Notes: generated by a model from the sequence alone, not told the origin. Shown: positions 33,927-46,453, counted from the stretch's first letter. The stretch is DNA of 64,000 bases from Trichaptum fuscoviolaceum (GCA_910574455.1 CAJSYZ010000002.1:3993671-4057670), one strand, 5' to 3'. A program made the numbers and translations.

Positions 33927-35924
33927 ATGGCGGCTATGAGCTTGACGAAGCAGGCTCTCTCAGTGCTTTCCAGGGAGAAACCTCATGTGCGATCGTTGCT
34001 TGGCATGATAGCACCTGATAACCTAATTAACCAGTTCTCAGTCTTCGATCACAGATCTGGTAGAGATCTTGACATCTGTAAACTACGAGGAGGAGGCGTA
34101 TGATGGGTGAGTCAAGTCTAGCTAGTATAATGAAATACTCAGCAGAACATTTATTAGAATTCCTGAGTTGGTAGAGTCAATCAACTTGCAACCGACAGGG
34201 TGAATAATTTCACAACATGCGCCTTCTATGCGGCTAAATTCGTGAACAGATCTGCGGAGGCCTCTAGGGCCATCAGGAAGAAGTTGAAGCACGGGAATGC
34301 TCACCAGCAATATCGAGCCCTTGTGGTATGTAACTTAACTAGGGCGCATTATATCAGGGTAGCTCAGCTGGGTTTATGCAGTTATTGAAAGCGACTGTCG
34401 AGAATGCCGGACACAAGTTTCAGAGTGAGTTGACTTCTTATAGGTGCACCATCCGTTCTAAAACATACGCCTTCCTTTATAGCAACGTTCGCCGATGGGC
34501 AGCTAACCGACGCAATCAAGCACCTTGCATCTGACACTGGCACCGACCCAAAAGTGAAGAAGAAGCTCATCAGCGTTCTTGGCTCATGGCATCGACAGTT
34601 TCAAGGGGACTCATCCATGTCGCTGGTAGCAAACCTATACAAGTCTGTACCGCACTCGGGATCTGTGTCTCACAGTAGAGTTATCCAACCCGCCGCTGTA
34701 GATCAAGAGGCGGAATGGGAGAGGAGACGAAGGGAAGAGCGTGAGACTAAAGAGGAAGCTAAGAGGAAATCGAAAGAAGCTAAAGAAGCTGCGAAAATGG
34801 AGGAGAAGCGCAAGAGAGAAGAGGAATTGAGGCAAAGGATGGCAAAGGATAAGAGAAAACGTCCACCTTTCGACTTCGAGAAGGAGAAACCTCAAATCTT
34901 ACAAGCCATAGCCGAAACGTCACAAGCAGCCAATAATCTGGTGAACGCTCTTACGGTATGTATGCTTGATTCGCGGTAACGTTTCTTCCTTTAACACTGT
35001 CTTAGCTCGTCAATACGGAGCATGAGAAAGTGCAGGATAATGTCCGAGTCATTGAATGCCTTGAGAAAGCCAAACAAGCTCGGAAGCGGGTAGTGCGTTA
35101 TATTCAGGTCAGGGCTTACTCTCATTACCAAGATACGTTCACCAACGATAATTCTAGTTGGTGGAAAATGAGGAGCTGATTGGAACGCTTCTCGAGACCA
35201 ATGAACGAGTGATAGCATCACTGCAAATGTATGACAAGGTCAGTGTCTTATCGTTGCTTTGCCATTTGTTTCCTACTTTAGATGTAATGTTACTCATAGA
35301 TGATCCAACCCATCATGACGCAAGACGATGTTGATGAAATCCAGCAACACATGGCTACCGTGAAGATCAACAATACTGGAGGAGAGCTGGAGAGACTTCA
35401 GGAGAAACAGAGAGCTGCAATTGAACGTCAAATTAGTCGCGGAAAAGACTCGGAGCGAGATCTGTATGCTTCACCTCCAAGTTCTGCTGGTGTTCATCCG
35501 GACCTGCAGGAGCTGAGCTTCGGTGAGCTGGGATCGAGCCATGGGTAAGCAATCCTCTGGCTCCAATCCTCCGGATACAATAGCTTATCACTTCCTCGTT
35601 AGAAACCTGCCACCCCCTCTCCGACCGGACGCCAATAGTTCTGATGATGACCAATTCGGCACCCATGGTTCGTTATCTGACTTTAGCGATTATGATTCTT
35701 CGAACGAAGATGCGCACAATCGAGGGTCTTCGTCACAACAAACTGGTCTTGCATCAACGTCTACTGTAAGGAAGTATGTGAATGTATCGGACGATGAGTT
35801 GGACGCACGGAAAGATCCCAAGAAAGGGTTACTCGATGACGAGGATGATCCATTTGCTGATCCGTTTGCAGACCAGAGCGAGGTGGGTAGCATAGTTTCT
35901 ACAGACAGAAGAGACCACTGGTGA
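33927..35924 (+). CDS. LSB5: VHS/GAT-domain protein Lsb5 (Las17-binding)
   Basis: Lsb5 links ubiquitin, Arf and the WASP homologue Las17 in endocytic actin regulation. The ATG is at 33927. The correct first splice joins LSREKPH to SSITDLVEILTSVNYEEEAYDG, with acceptor TTCTCAG near 34046. The VHS domain goes on with IPELVESINLQPTGSAEASRA, IRKKLKHGNAHQQYRALVLL and ENAGHKFQTTFADGQLTDAI. A long charged helix of Glu/Lys/Arg follows, then a GAT-like helical bundle (QAANNLVNALTLVNTEHEKV, ELIGTLLETNERVIASLQMY). The acidic tail has a duplicated DPFADPFAD motif. Seven or more introns are present. Confidence 0.9.
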
Positions 35925-36150
35925 TCAAAGGAAATCAATCATGGAAGGTGGATTATATCTTTGTACCTACATATGTATATGTATAACTCGTCAATTATTA
36001 TATTCTTAAAAGCTTTTACAGGTTAGGTCTCAGATTTAAGATGTCACCTCTGAATATTTTTGGATCACGAAGAAGTACAACTACAATTTCAACATAACAC
36101 GACTGCTGAATCTCAAGTAATGCGGAATTATATTTTGAAAAGATCTGGGC

Positions 36151-37531
36151 TCATGTTCTGATAGTAGATGAGCTTCGTAGCTGTATGAAAGATGACGTGC
36201 TGTCCTTACCATTTTGCACAGCCGCGCAATAAGTCCACCGAGCTGAACTAGCGTACCGACGCCTTCAAGTATTCGCATATGCGTAAAGCCAATTTCCTGG
36301 ATTTAAAGAATAAGTAATAAAATAGAGCATAAGATGAGAATTACCAGACTTTAATGTATTCCAATTTCGTGTATTCGGGCAACCTGTCAAACAAATTAAC
36401 TTGATGGCGTTGATGGACACATTCCATAAAACATACTCGTCGAAGACCTTCACTACGCGGAAAACTGTGACTACTATGTCGATAGCGCTGTACCCATTGT
36501 CCCAGAGCTCGTTCAGCTTTTCCATCGCACTGTTAATGTCTCCTTTCAAACATGCTCTAATCATCGTTTGCACAACAATTGGGTGTGGCTGGTCGCACAC
36601 TTTGAAGACATTATCTCCGGACACAAATCCAAAGCCTGAATGCGTCGATTGCAAATTGTTAATAGCTTGCCGCATATCACCTTCTGCCGTAAAGATGAGT
36701 GCAGTTAGACCGTCGTCGTTGTATTGAACCTTCTCCATATCACAGATTTCAAGCAGTCGCTTAAGAATTTCTGTGTCTCGCAGTTTAGCATATCGAAGGA
36801 TTGCACAACGAGACTGAATAGGCTCGATGATTTTATTTGACATATTGCAAGCTAGGGCGAAGCGAGTGGTGTTAGAATAGATTTCCATTGTCCTCCGGAG
36901 AGCTTGCTGAGCACCAGATGTCATGCTAAGGAGAATAAGGGTTCAGTGATAAATTATATGTATAGATTGGCTGGACTTACCTGTCTGCCTCATCCAAGAT
37001 TACTATCTTATGCCGGCCGGGTGGAAGCGTCACTTTCTTCTGCGCAAATGACTTGATCTTATTTCGAACGACATCAATACCTCTAACGAACGTTCAGCAA
37101 CACCGTTGGGTCAGATATATAGAAGTGGAAGCTATATACCTCTCGTCCGATGCATTAAGCTCTAGTACACCTTCCTTGTACGCATCCCCAAGTAGTTGGT
37201 GAGCAAGGCAGTGTATGCTGGTCGTTTTACCAATGCCGGGCATTCCCTGTGGAAATTGAGGTACAATTCTGAAGCAGCTTTTATTCCAAAACCTACTTAC
37301 CGAGATAATGATATGAGGACAATTTCCATCCCGAGCGATCACTTTTAAACGCTCGATTGTCTCTGAGTTTCCAACAATGTCGTCTAGGATCTTTGGTCGG
37401 TATTTCTCAACCCTAATCATTACAGGGACCTCCATCAGCTCAACTACTGATATAATAGCGCGGTACACGTACCAAGGTAGCTCATAAGGTATATCGCTCG
37501 TAGCGGGTGCCTTCCCTTTCGACGCGGCCAT
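36151..37531 (-). CDS. RFC4: Replication factor C small subunit (yeast Rfc4, human RFC2)
   Basis: This AAA+ subunit of the clamp loader places PCNA on primed DNA. The ATG at 37531 gives [20 protein letters not shown], then [15 protein letters not shown], the Walker A motif [26 protein letters not shown], the Walker B motif KIVILDEAD, and [16 protein letters not shown] holding the SRC arginine-finger motif. The extended match to Rfc4 ([37 protein letters not shown]) separates it from Rfc2, Rfc3 and Rfc5. The end is [20 protein letters not shown] with a short last exon stopping at 36151. At least six introns are present. It is divergent from the seryl-tRNA synthetase gene, with 277 bp between starts. 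Confidence 0.94.
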
Positions 37532-37584
37532 GGTGGAGGGATGTAAAGACGCGTTGTTGTCGGTTATTTGCGCGTACTCAGGCT

Positions 37585-37619
37585 AAGTACTAGTACTACT
37601 AGTAGTTGTAGTAGTAGTA
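37585..37619 (+). repeat. TAG/TAC microsatellite in the RFC4-SerRS divergent promoter
   Basis: A run of TAG/TAC triplets includes the perfect 12 bp palindrome ACTACTAGTAGT at 37595-37606. Confidence 0.8.
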
Positions 37620-37808
37620 ACCTCGTTAACTTCTTCAAGTTTTCAAGTCGCGCCAACTCAGTAGTCCTACGATTCTCTTCCCACTTAGTCCATTGCGATT
37701 AGCACTCTGCTCTATTGAGTTTTTGAGAATTCGAAACTGTCATTGAAGACTCGGCCTGGACCCAAATATCTAGGACGGAATCGCCAGCGACGTCGTTCGT
37801 ATTTCGAA

Positions 37809-39455
37809 ATGGTCATTTGCACGATCTGTCGTTTCCGAGGTCTCACGCAAACATTGAACCACGAGTATAGAAGCCCTGGGCTGGTGAGTAATCCTTGAAT
37901 AAGACTTTGGAAAGGTCTTGATGCAGTTTTGTGAGACAAGCGCAGTTGCAGCCGCGCCCTTTCTACCTCATGCAGCCGTTTGAACGTCGAAAACAGTGCA
38001 GGTCCTTCCTCAGGTCTTCCAAGACCGCGACTAGATTATCGAGCTATTTCCGAACATACTCTATACAAATCACACAACACGTTCAATCGGAAGTCACCTA
38101 TCCCGGTCGGTGCAGTGCAGACAGTGCAGAGGCTTTACGAAGAACACAAATTACTATCGTCCTCTCTCAACTCCAAAATACACGCTCGCTCAACAGTAGG
38201 TGGTCGAATTCGGGACAGCACCGGAGAAGCAAGAGAACTGGCAAAGCAGGAAGCGAAGGCACTAAAAGCTGAAATCTCCAGTTTAGAAAGTGAACTTCAG
38301 AAGATTGACGAAACTATGCATACTCTGGCGCTCGCAATACCCAATGATACACACCCGAACTCACCTATTGGTCCTGAGGATGCTGCCAGTATATTAGCCA
38401 CACATGGCCCCGATTGCCTTCCAAAATCTACGTCACGCGATCATTTATCTGTTGGGCGTACTTTAGGTCTCCTCGACTTCGAGGCGGCGGCAACTGTTAC
38501 TGGGTCATCCTGGTATTACCTCCAAAATGAAGGTGCTCTGTTAGAGATGGCACTAACGCAGTATGCTATGAGCAAAGCTCTGGCTCGAGGATACAAGCCG
38601 GTCACAACGCCGGATGTTGTGAAGTCCGACATTGCGACTCGTTGTGGGTTTTTGCCTCGTGATCATAGCGACCCCCCTGTACATCAAATGTACCACTTGC
38701 AAAAAGCATCTCCAACGCAGCCTGAGCTTGTCCTAGCTGGGACAGCCGAGATTCCGCTTGCGGGGCTCTTCGCAAATAAAATACATCAAGAGGATGAATT
38801 CCCTCTGAAGGTCATAGGACTTGGTCGTGCATTCCGTTCGGAGGCGGGTGCAAGAGGTGCAGACACAAGAGGCTTGTACAGAGTTCATCAATTCACGAAG
38901 CTCGAGCTATTCGTTGTCTGCAATCAGGACAGTAGCGATACCTTGATGGAGGAAATGATAGCACTCCAGACAGACATTTTCAATGGACTGGGTCTCCCTC
39001 TTCGGTATGTATACCTTTCCAAATATCTCCCGTCAGGTCCCTAAATAGAATTCAGAGTCTTGGAAATGCCAACGGAAGAGCTTGGGGCAAGCGCTTATAG
39101 GAAGATTGACATTGAGGCTTGGATGCCTGGAAGGGGTAGCTGGGGAGAAATCTCGTCGACATCAAATTGCACCGATTACCAAGCGAGAAGATTGCATATT
39201 CGGTATAGGCGCTCACAGTCGACTCCCTCTACCAGTAAAACGTCCGGTGATACACAAAATTCTCTTGAAGTGCCCATACCGTTTGCACACACTCTCAATG
39301 GAACGGCTGCCGCTATTCCGCGACTCATTGTTGCTTTATTGGAAAACGGAGTACAACTCGACGAGTGCGGAAAACCAGTTAATCTGAATCTACCCATCGC
39401 CTTGCAGCCTTTTTGGTTGGGCCCTCAACATAACTCATTCATTCGATGGATTTAG
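37809..39455 (+). CDS. DIA4: Seryl-tRNA synthetase, mitochondrial type
   Basis: Class II enzyme that charges tRNA-Ser. A coiled-coil arm ([38 protein letters not shown]) comes first. The catalytic core shows [29 protein letters not shown], motif 2 as [20 protein letters not shown] then [11 protein letters not shown], and motif 3 as [39 protein letters not shown] and [19 protein letters not shown] are family blocks. The degenerate motif spacing suits a mitochondrial enzyme. The start is unsettled: the ATG at 37809 opens an Arg-rich stretch ([18 protein letters not shown]) that must splice in phase 2 into the frame beginning about 37941. No in-frame ATG precedes the coiled coil in that exon. 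Confidence 0.85.
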
Positions 39456-39774
39456 TCATCTCGGTTTTACCATGTTCAATCCAAGCTCCAAATTCAACTA
39501 ATAAATCGCGTTATTTTCAACGGCATTTTTGCAAGATTGCAACTGGTCTTGTCTGGTCAGCCGCATACTGAAGCGTGCAGGAATATCTTCTCATGAACGG
39601 TGGAAGAATCTCTGTGACTTTTCAACATATCAATAAAACCTCCCCTGGGAGAACGAAGGTGGCATTGAGCCAGCCTTGGAGGGGATGACCAGAACCCAAG
39701 CTCAGACATATTGAGGCCTTGCTATTTGCATTAGCTCCCGGTAGCGAAGAACGGTTGCTCCTCCACCGTGCACC
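39456..39774. other. 3' flank of the SerRS gene, no gene seen
   Basis: No coding potential with recognisable motifs. The polyadenylation region of SerRS should lie here. Confidence 0.4.
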
Positions 39775-40345
39775 ATACTCTTTCTACGTATGCACACCGC
39801 TGCAGAAAGCGCCGGCAGCAACAGGCTAACCAGTTAATTACATCGCCACATTGCCGGGCATGCAGAGATGGCCTGTGTATGCGGACTGGTCGCTGGCCTG
39901 ATTTTTATCGTCCGGCTTGTTCTCCAGTATCACTTCCTCTCGAGGTTAAGCGCATCTGCATTACAGCAATATCGGGTATGCATGCTACCTGGGAAGACGG
40001 AGTGGCCGTCGGTCAGATATGTTGCTCCGTTTGACGCAGAGGACCGACAGCCATCTTCCGTGACAGGCTGCATTATCCGAAGATGCTGTGGACGGGCCCG
40101 GGTGAAGTATGAGCACACCGATGCGCTTGAGCGATGATTTATTTCGGTGGTACGACCTCTCGTTGCAGGGGTTACGCTGTAGAGTCTTTGAGGATGATAG
40201 CCGACATATTGGTGGCTGAAGCCGATTGCTGTAAATCGACGATCGTAGGGGTGAAAGGTCAAGAGGCGATGGCCCTTTCGCACTAAACTTTCCCCACTTT
40301 GTACCCTACCATCTTGCGCCGAACAAACAAACGCAATCATCCTTT
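39775..40345 (-). repeat. Dispersed repeat, copy 2 (inverted relative to copy 1)
   Basis: Its reverse complement is collinear with 14515-15190. On the plus strand the matching blocks are near 40290-40345 (AAAACAAA/TTTGTTTG tract), 40100-40120 (GGGCCCG then GAGCACACCGATG), 40030-40070 (GACAGCCATCTTCCGTGACAG), 39990-40030 (GACGGAGTGGCCGTCGGTC then TATGTTGC) and 39850-39900 (two-subunit core with CCGGGCATGCAGA). No intact frame is shared with copy 1. Confidence 0.65.
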
Positions 40346-40924
40346 TGTTTTGTTGTGGGCCAGTCACGGTATGGGGCTGGGGACCGAATGCGAATATTCT
40401 CCTGGCTGTCTGGCTGTCAGCCCCCCGAGGCTAAGGTCCGATGGTCAAAACCAATTGACATGTTTGAAGCCCTTAGTAATGACTTGAATTGCCCTACAGA
40501 AATCTCTTGCTTAGAAATGAAGATTAGTGGGTATTATCAACCAAGATCGCATGAAGTCGCACAAATTACTTTCTCCGGAACGATCCGCCTTTAAGTTACG
40601 CACATACCTTGTTGTCTAAGACTCCTTACCGTATATCTTGCTCAGCTAAGAACTAACCAAAAGGTAGCTTTCGCTCTCGTAGTTCAGTAGTATAAGCTAA
40701 GATACCGTTCGGCCCTGTATATGTAATTTAGTCGATTTTTGCTTCCTTTGAGATAGTGATAATAATTCAAGTACATATGTCACGGTGCCAGTGATCGTGA
40801 TCATGGTCACACGATGCGTTCAAAACTTCGATTCCCCTCACCGTTGCTCATAGACTTCATACTGTTTTTCTTTCTTCTGCACTACATATACCTGGAATTC
40901 TCTACTCGTTATATATATACCATC
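40346..40924. other. Upstream region of RNA1, no gene seen
   Basis: AT-rich in its right half. No recognisable coding segment or clear TATA box at a normal distance. Confidence 0.4.
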
Positions 40925-42178
40925 ATGTCTAACCCGCGCTCGTTCTCTATTCATGGCCAAGGCCTCAAGCTCAACTCTCGAGCCGATATCGAGCCTCATC
41001 TACAGGTACTCAGAGCAATGAAAGACGTCGAGGAGGTGCACTTCGGAGGGAACACGTTGGGCGTGGAGGCGAGCGAGGCAATTGCTGAGGTGCTAACAGA
41101 TCTCAAATCATTGAAGGTGCGTGGGCTCTTCCATCGCTATTTGCATAAATTGTAACGCATATACCCTCTCCAGGTCGCCGATTTCGCAGATGTCTTCACC
41201 GGTCGGCTGATCACCGAGATCCCCCAAGCACTAGCAGCAATCTGCAACTCCTTAAAGCACCACACCTCCCTTGTTGAGCTCGATCTCAGTGACAACGCCT
41301 TTGGTGGCCGATCCGCAGACCCTATCGTACCCTTCCTCACGGAAAACCGCACGTTCCAAGTCCTCAAGTTGAACAACAATGGACTGGGCCCATCCGGCGG
41401 AGCTATCATTGCGAACGCTCTATTAGAGTCAGCAAGGCTAAGCAAATCCGAAGGAAAGCCATCTATGCTACGGACCATCATCTGTGGACGAAATCGACTA
41501 CAGGATGATTCTGCACCTTTGTTCGCCGAAGCTTTCGCGGCTCATGGCAATCTCGTCGAGGTTCGAATGCCACAGAACGGCATTCGGATGGATGGCATTG
41601 CTGCACTAGCCGTTGGTCTTGCAAAGAACCCTACGCTTGAGAGCTTAGATTTGCAAGACAATTGCGCGAAGGGTGCAGGTACCAGGGCCCTTGCAAAATC
41701 TCTCGCATCTTGGCCCGAACTCAAAGCCCTGAATCTTTCCGAATGCTTACTTGGTGGTCGTGCCGGAATCGCTTTAGCAATGGCATTGAGCAGAGGTTCA
41801 AATCCGAAGCTCGAAACCTTGAAGTTGCAATTAGGCGAGCTTGATCACCGGTCGTTGAGCATCCTGGCAAAGGCCATTCATGACCACGGTTCGGAAATCA
41901 CGACCCTGGAAATTAACGCAAACCGTGCGGACCCTGAAGATCAGTGCATTCAAGACATCAGAGACGCTTTGGCTGCGCATGGACACGAGGACGCTCTGGA
42001 CGAGCTTGATGAAATGGAAGAGTACGAGGAGGAAGAGGAGAGTGAAGAGGAGGAGAAGGGCGCCGAAGAGGAAGAGGAAGAGGCGGAGGAAAAGGAACCC
42101 GAACAGAAGGCTGATAAGGAGACAGATGATCTGGCCGACTTGCTTGCGAAGACCTCCCTCAACTCCGGGTCATCGTAG
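40925..42178 (+). CDS. RNA1: Ran GTPase-activating protein Rna1
   Basis: RanGAP keeps cytoplasmic Ran in the GDP form and so drives nuclear transport. The ATG at 40925 starts MSNPRSFSIHGQGLKL. Leucine-rich repeats run through most of the protein (VEEVHFGGNTLGVEASEAIA, LVELDLSDNAFGGRSADPI, QVLKLNNNGLGPSGGAIIA, LRTIICGRNRLQDDSA, LESLDLQDNCAKGAGTRALA). The ICGRNRL segment is the RanGAP signature holding the catalytic arginine. An acidic Glu-rich tail of about 50 residues follows, as in yeast Rna1. There is one intron, at about 41117-41174. Confidence 0.95.
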
Positions 42179-42518
42179 AAATCTGCTTGCGGTCTTAGAC
42201 TTGCTGGCTCCTACATCCCTTTTCTTTTCCAGTTGATATAGCATAATGACATAACGATGACAATAGGAAATGTATTATCTTACTCATGATTATTTGGAGT
42301 TATAGGATCAATACTATGCTTTACTATAAACACGTCGTCCAGGACCAAGAGACGTCGTCGTCGTCGTATCGAACTTCAAGGTGAATAAGATACCACGTGA
42401 TCGTGTCGCGCCTTGCACTGGCAGTACTAGTACGCGCAGCCTGTTTAAAAGGAAGTGCATTGCCCTCTCACTCTCGCGTCCTAATCGTATCTACTCCGAG
42501 TCGCGACGCGGCAACATC
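42179..42518. other. Intergenic region between RNA1 and the myosin light chain gene
   Basis: It holds a short GTC repeat at about 42350-42366 and the RLC promoter. No gene is seen. Confidence 0.4.
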
Positions 42519-43237
42519 ATGTCGAAGTACCCAGACTCTCTTGCTCCGAGCAATCTGCCCTCGGGCATGAAGAAGGGACAGAAATCCCGAGCAAGAAGAG
42601 AGCCTTCAGGGGCTTTTCAGCTCTTCCAAGCACCACAGATCCAACAGTTTAAAGAGGCCTTCTCGCTCATAGACCAGGATGGTGACGGAATCGTTAGTGA
42701 AAAGGACTTGAAAGCTGTCTTTGCGAACCTCGGTATGCAGCCAAAGCTCGTCATAATGTATCTGAATTTTGCTCTGAATAATTGAATAAGGAATGAACCC
42801 CTCCGCTGACATGCTCGATAACCTGTTAAGCGCGCGTCCTGGAAACCATTCCCATAGACCGTCGTATGTGGACGATGATAACATGCCAGATCGCGGAGTC
42901 AACTTCCCTATGTTTCTGACTATGATGGGCGAACGTCTCTTTGATTTCGATAGCGAAGCAGAACTCCTGGAGGCATTTGAATGCTTTGATGAGAACGACA
43001 CAGGAGTAGTCAAAGTGGATGAGGTGCGGAAATGGCTGGGGGAGATGGGCGACAGAATGAACGAAGAGGAGGTATGTTGCATACACCCGACTGACCCAGT
43101 GACTGACTTTGGTCTTCGCATAGATTGACCGTTTATTCAAGGGCTCCTTCACCGACCGTCAAGGGAACTTCAAATATCGGGAATGGGTTAAAGCGGTTCG
43201 AGTAAATGAAGAAATTGAAGACACCGATGCGCGATGA
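42519..43237 (+). CDS. Myosin regulatory light chain (EF-hand), Rlc1-like
   Basis: Regulatory light chains bind the IQ motif of myosin II heavy chains and control contractile-ring function. The ATG at 42519 starts MSKYPDSLAPSNLPSG. A basic segment (KKGQKSRARREPSGAFQLF) aligns with the kinase-target region of animal light chains, with the Ser of PSGAF in the phosphorylated position. QIQQFKEAFSLIDQDGDGIV carries an intact EF-hand loop (DxDxDG). Later hands are degenerate (DENDTGVVKVDE). The end is GNFKYREWVKAVRVNEE. Two introns are present. The stop is at 43235-43237. Confidence 0.92.
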
Positions 43238-43403
43238 TACCTGCTCGCCGAATTCATTGTGTATTTATGTTCCTTTTTAAATTGTGAGTAGTTATTGGAT
43301 ACCGTTTCTATTAGTTATTTGACCTAACCTTGCAATGCCGTAGATTATGCATGCCTATCAACTATATTCTTACATGAGCGAGACAAGTTTCGTAGCCAAG
43401 ATA

Positions 43404-44133
43404 TCAAAGCCATATTGTAATCTTTTCCCGGACAAATCGATCAAAAGCCCACACCTCTTCTGACAAATCATTGATGGGCGTATCCCAAATGTGAGTCAGA
43501 ACCTTTATCTGTGATTCCTCGGAAGCTTCTACAGAGGTGTCTGCGTGTTCAAGTTCCCGCAGTTGGTCGATGAAGCTGGAACTTCCAGTTGCTTCTTTCA
43601 TAGGGATGAAACCTGACACAGGATGAACATGGACGCTGACAAGCTTATAGTACTGGGGATTGACAGTTAAACAAATCGTCATTGAGCAATTATCTTTGGC
43701 TCACATCCCCTTCAAAACATACGATGCGTCGCATATCTGCCATTGATAATCCGCGTACGGCAACGCCCTTCACGTGCTGGCTTTCTTTCGACAAATTTGT
43801 CCCAAAGAACTGAACGCTTTGGTCGTAGGGAATGATTGCTGGGAATGACGCTGCCTTGACATGGTGGCGGATGTACGACTGTTACGAAGGTCATTGACAG
43901 ACAAGCCTTCAGTATCAGCAAATAAGTAAATGCGAAAGCAACTTAGGACGCACTTGTAAAGTAGCCGGGGCAATCTGGAGATAGGACCCATCGCTGTCAA
44001 GAATCTTCAAAAGGACTTCTGGATGCATCAACACCCCGTAGAAGAAAGCAGAATGAGTTCTATCCTCGTTCTGATCTGCCTCTGGTTGATCGACATTGGG
44101 AGAACTTTGACGAGAGGTTTTATTTGAGTCCAT
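43404..44133 (-). CDS. AIG2-like / gamma-glutamylcyclotransferase-fold protein
   Basis: The ATG at 44133 starts MDSNKTSRQSSP. AFFYGVLMHPEVL is the YGxLM substrate-pocket motif of the AIG2/GGCT fold. After introns come SYIRHHVKAASFPAI, QSVQFFGTNLSKESQHVKGVAVRGLSMADMRRIVCFEG with the catalytic-type acidic residue, and WAFDRFVREK near the C-terminus. Family members act on gamma-glutamyl peptides or gamma-glutamyl amines; several fungal ones are uncharacterised. The residue count, roughly 210, is longer than plant AIG2 because of a C-terminal extension. The exact substrate is unknown. Confidence 0.82.
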
Positions 44134-44461
44134 CCCTCTGGCGACAAATTGACAATGTGGTAGAAGGGCAAGAGAGCAGCCCTATCTGCTCTTTTACACA
44201 CCCTGTCCGTGAAAGACAACTTGTACTCCCGGGTGGGTGATATATGGAGCGCGCGGGTGATCTAGAACGCGCAAGAGGAGCACACCCCAGTGTGGTTAAA
44301 TGCAGTCACGTGCAATCGCGTCGCGTTCCTTTGGCGCGTCCACATTCAAGTTCCCACGCTTGCTACCAGTGTTGACTTTTGCGCGCTATCCCGAGCCTCT
44401 TTCTTTCTTCCTCATTGTCTACGATTTCCTCTCTCGTCTCTCCTTCTCTCCATCGAGCGCA

Positions 44462-46141
44462 ATGGTCACGACACTTTCATTGTCCTGCTCGTCATCCGAT
44501 GCACCAACAAGGCGCACACTGTCGAATTTATCATTGGGCGTAGCAAAAAGCAAGAAAGTCGTGGTGGTCACTGGTGCTGGCATATCTTGCTCGTGTGGCA
44601 TCCCGGTAAGCATCTAGCAGCCAGATGCAGACCTTATACTTACAATGAGAACCCCTTTAGGACTTCCGCTCGTCCGATGGATTGTATAATCTTGTAAAAC
44701 AGCAATATCCCGATGTTGTCCTTAAAGGGCGGGATCTCTTCGACGCATCCCTCTTCCGCGACCCCACGTCAACCGCGGTGTTCTACACATTCATATCGAA
44801 GCTTAAGAAGTCCATAGATAGCGTATACCCATCCCCCACACACAATTTCATTAAAACTCTCGACACGAAAGGCAAACTACTTCGGTCGTACACACAAAAC
44901 ATCGACGGACTTGAGGAGCAAGTTGGACTTCTTGGAAGTGCGAGTGAGGATGCGAAGAGCAGCGGAAAGGGCAAAAGCAAGATAAGATTGAAGGATGTTA
45001 AGAACGTACAGCTTCATGGTGATATCCGGCGCGTCCGGTGCTCCCTATGCTCTGCCAACTTTCCCTTCACAGACGAGTTTACTGAGTCGTTCCTCGTCGG
45101 TGAGGCACCTGATTGCCCGGAATGTACATCTCGTTGTAAGCTCACCTTTCCGGCTGTAGTGATCTTATCAACTAACTCTTTGCTTACCTTGTAGCTGAAG
45201 CCCGTGTTGCACGGTCAGCCCGAGCTCTGAAGGTCGGAACGCTTCGGCCTGCGATCGTGTTATACGACGAACCACACCCACTTGGAGATGACATTGGCAG
45301 TATCGAAACCGCTGACCTCGCCCGGAAACCTGACCTACTCATCATCATGGGCACATCTCTGAAAGTTCACGGACTAAAGAAGCTCGTCAAGGACTTCGCA
45401 AAAGTCGTTCACGCCTCCGCACCCTCAACCTCCTCAACTGTGTCAATGACCTCCCCGAAAGCCAGCTCGTCGAAGAACGTGATGAAGGGAAAGGTTATCT
45501 TCGTGAACAAGACCCCGCCTTCTAGCGAGTGGAATGGCATTATCGACTATCATGTCGAGGGTGATACGGATACGTGGGTCGAGCGGGTGGTTGAGGACTG
45601 GAAGAAGATGCGTCCTGCAGACTGGGAAGTCCAAACAACACTGGATGGGCCGGAGAAGGAGAATGCGCCGGTATTCAAGGCGTCGAAGGAGAACGCTGTT
45701 GCAAAAGTCCCTGCAAAGGGAAAGAAAGGTCGTCGGATAGCGGGCAAGGGTGCGAACGAGGAGAGTATGCTGCCCTCGTCATTAGAGGAACCCTTCCCTT
45801 CCTTGGATCTGAAGGATACGAACATCCCCCAGCCTCCATCATCCCCCAGCAAACGACAACGCTGCGCATCGCACTACTCCAAGCTCGAGTGCAGTCCCTC
45901 CAAGAAGCGGTCCTGCGAGCTCGAGCACGATGACATTCCCCGAGAGGAACGCGGGCTGCTCTTCGGATCGAACAGAGTCGGCAACCAAGCGGAGGGAACT
46001 AGCACGATCGCCATCGAAATTGCTCTGAACGATGTAGTGAAGACGAAGCGCAGATTCGAGAGGCAGGCGAGCCAATCGAGCTTGTATGGTTTAGAGGATG
46101 AGATTGAGGCAGCGACGCTTGTGGATCCTTTGATGGCCTGA
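44462..46141 (+). CDS. NAD-dependent histone deacetylase, Hst3/Hst4-type sirtuin
   Basis: Sirtuins of this class remove acetyl from histone H3 lysine 56 and guard genome stability. The ATG at 44462 leads to VVVVTGAGISCSCGIPDFRSS (NAD site, built across an intron), SYTQNIDGLEEQVGL, NVQLHGDIRRVRC with the catalytic His, the zinc ligands CSLC and CPEC, and LIIMGTSLKVHGLKKLVKDF. GNPHEE-type motifs are replaced by LYDEPHPLG. The C-terminus carries about 170 residues of low-complexity, basic sequence (KVPAKGKKGRRIAGKG, CSPSKKRSC), perhaps nuclear localisation. Two introns are evident (after GIP and after CTSR). Confidence 0.92.
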
Positions 46142-46453
46142 ATTCAATCTTTATGTCTTATATATTTTACATTTGCGCTCCAAATGCGTTTACAGTTCGT
46201 GGGAGGTGTGCGATTTTTATTGTTCATATTTGTTCTCGAGGATTATCTCTCTGCACTATCTGTGTACGTTGTACTTCTGCATGTATATCCAACTACATTG
46301 GCGAATCAACACCTTACTGAAAGTAAGGGAAAATACTCGGCCGATTGTGTGAAGCACGCGCATATAGCCACTTACGGAGTGTGAATGGCGGCATTCAGGC
46401 TCATAAAACCCGAAGGACTCGTTCGGAGTGACTAACTTTTACTAGGTTCGACC
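46142..46453. other. Intergenic region between the sirtuin and rhodanese-like genes
   Basis: No gene is seen. It should hold the sirtuin 3' UTR and the next promoter. Confidence 0.4.

Noticed and set aside
39930..40367. A 145-codon minus-strand frame inside dispersed repeat copy 2
   Set aside because: The corresponding stretch of copy 1 does not keep the frame, so it is unlikely to be a gene.
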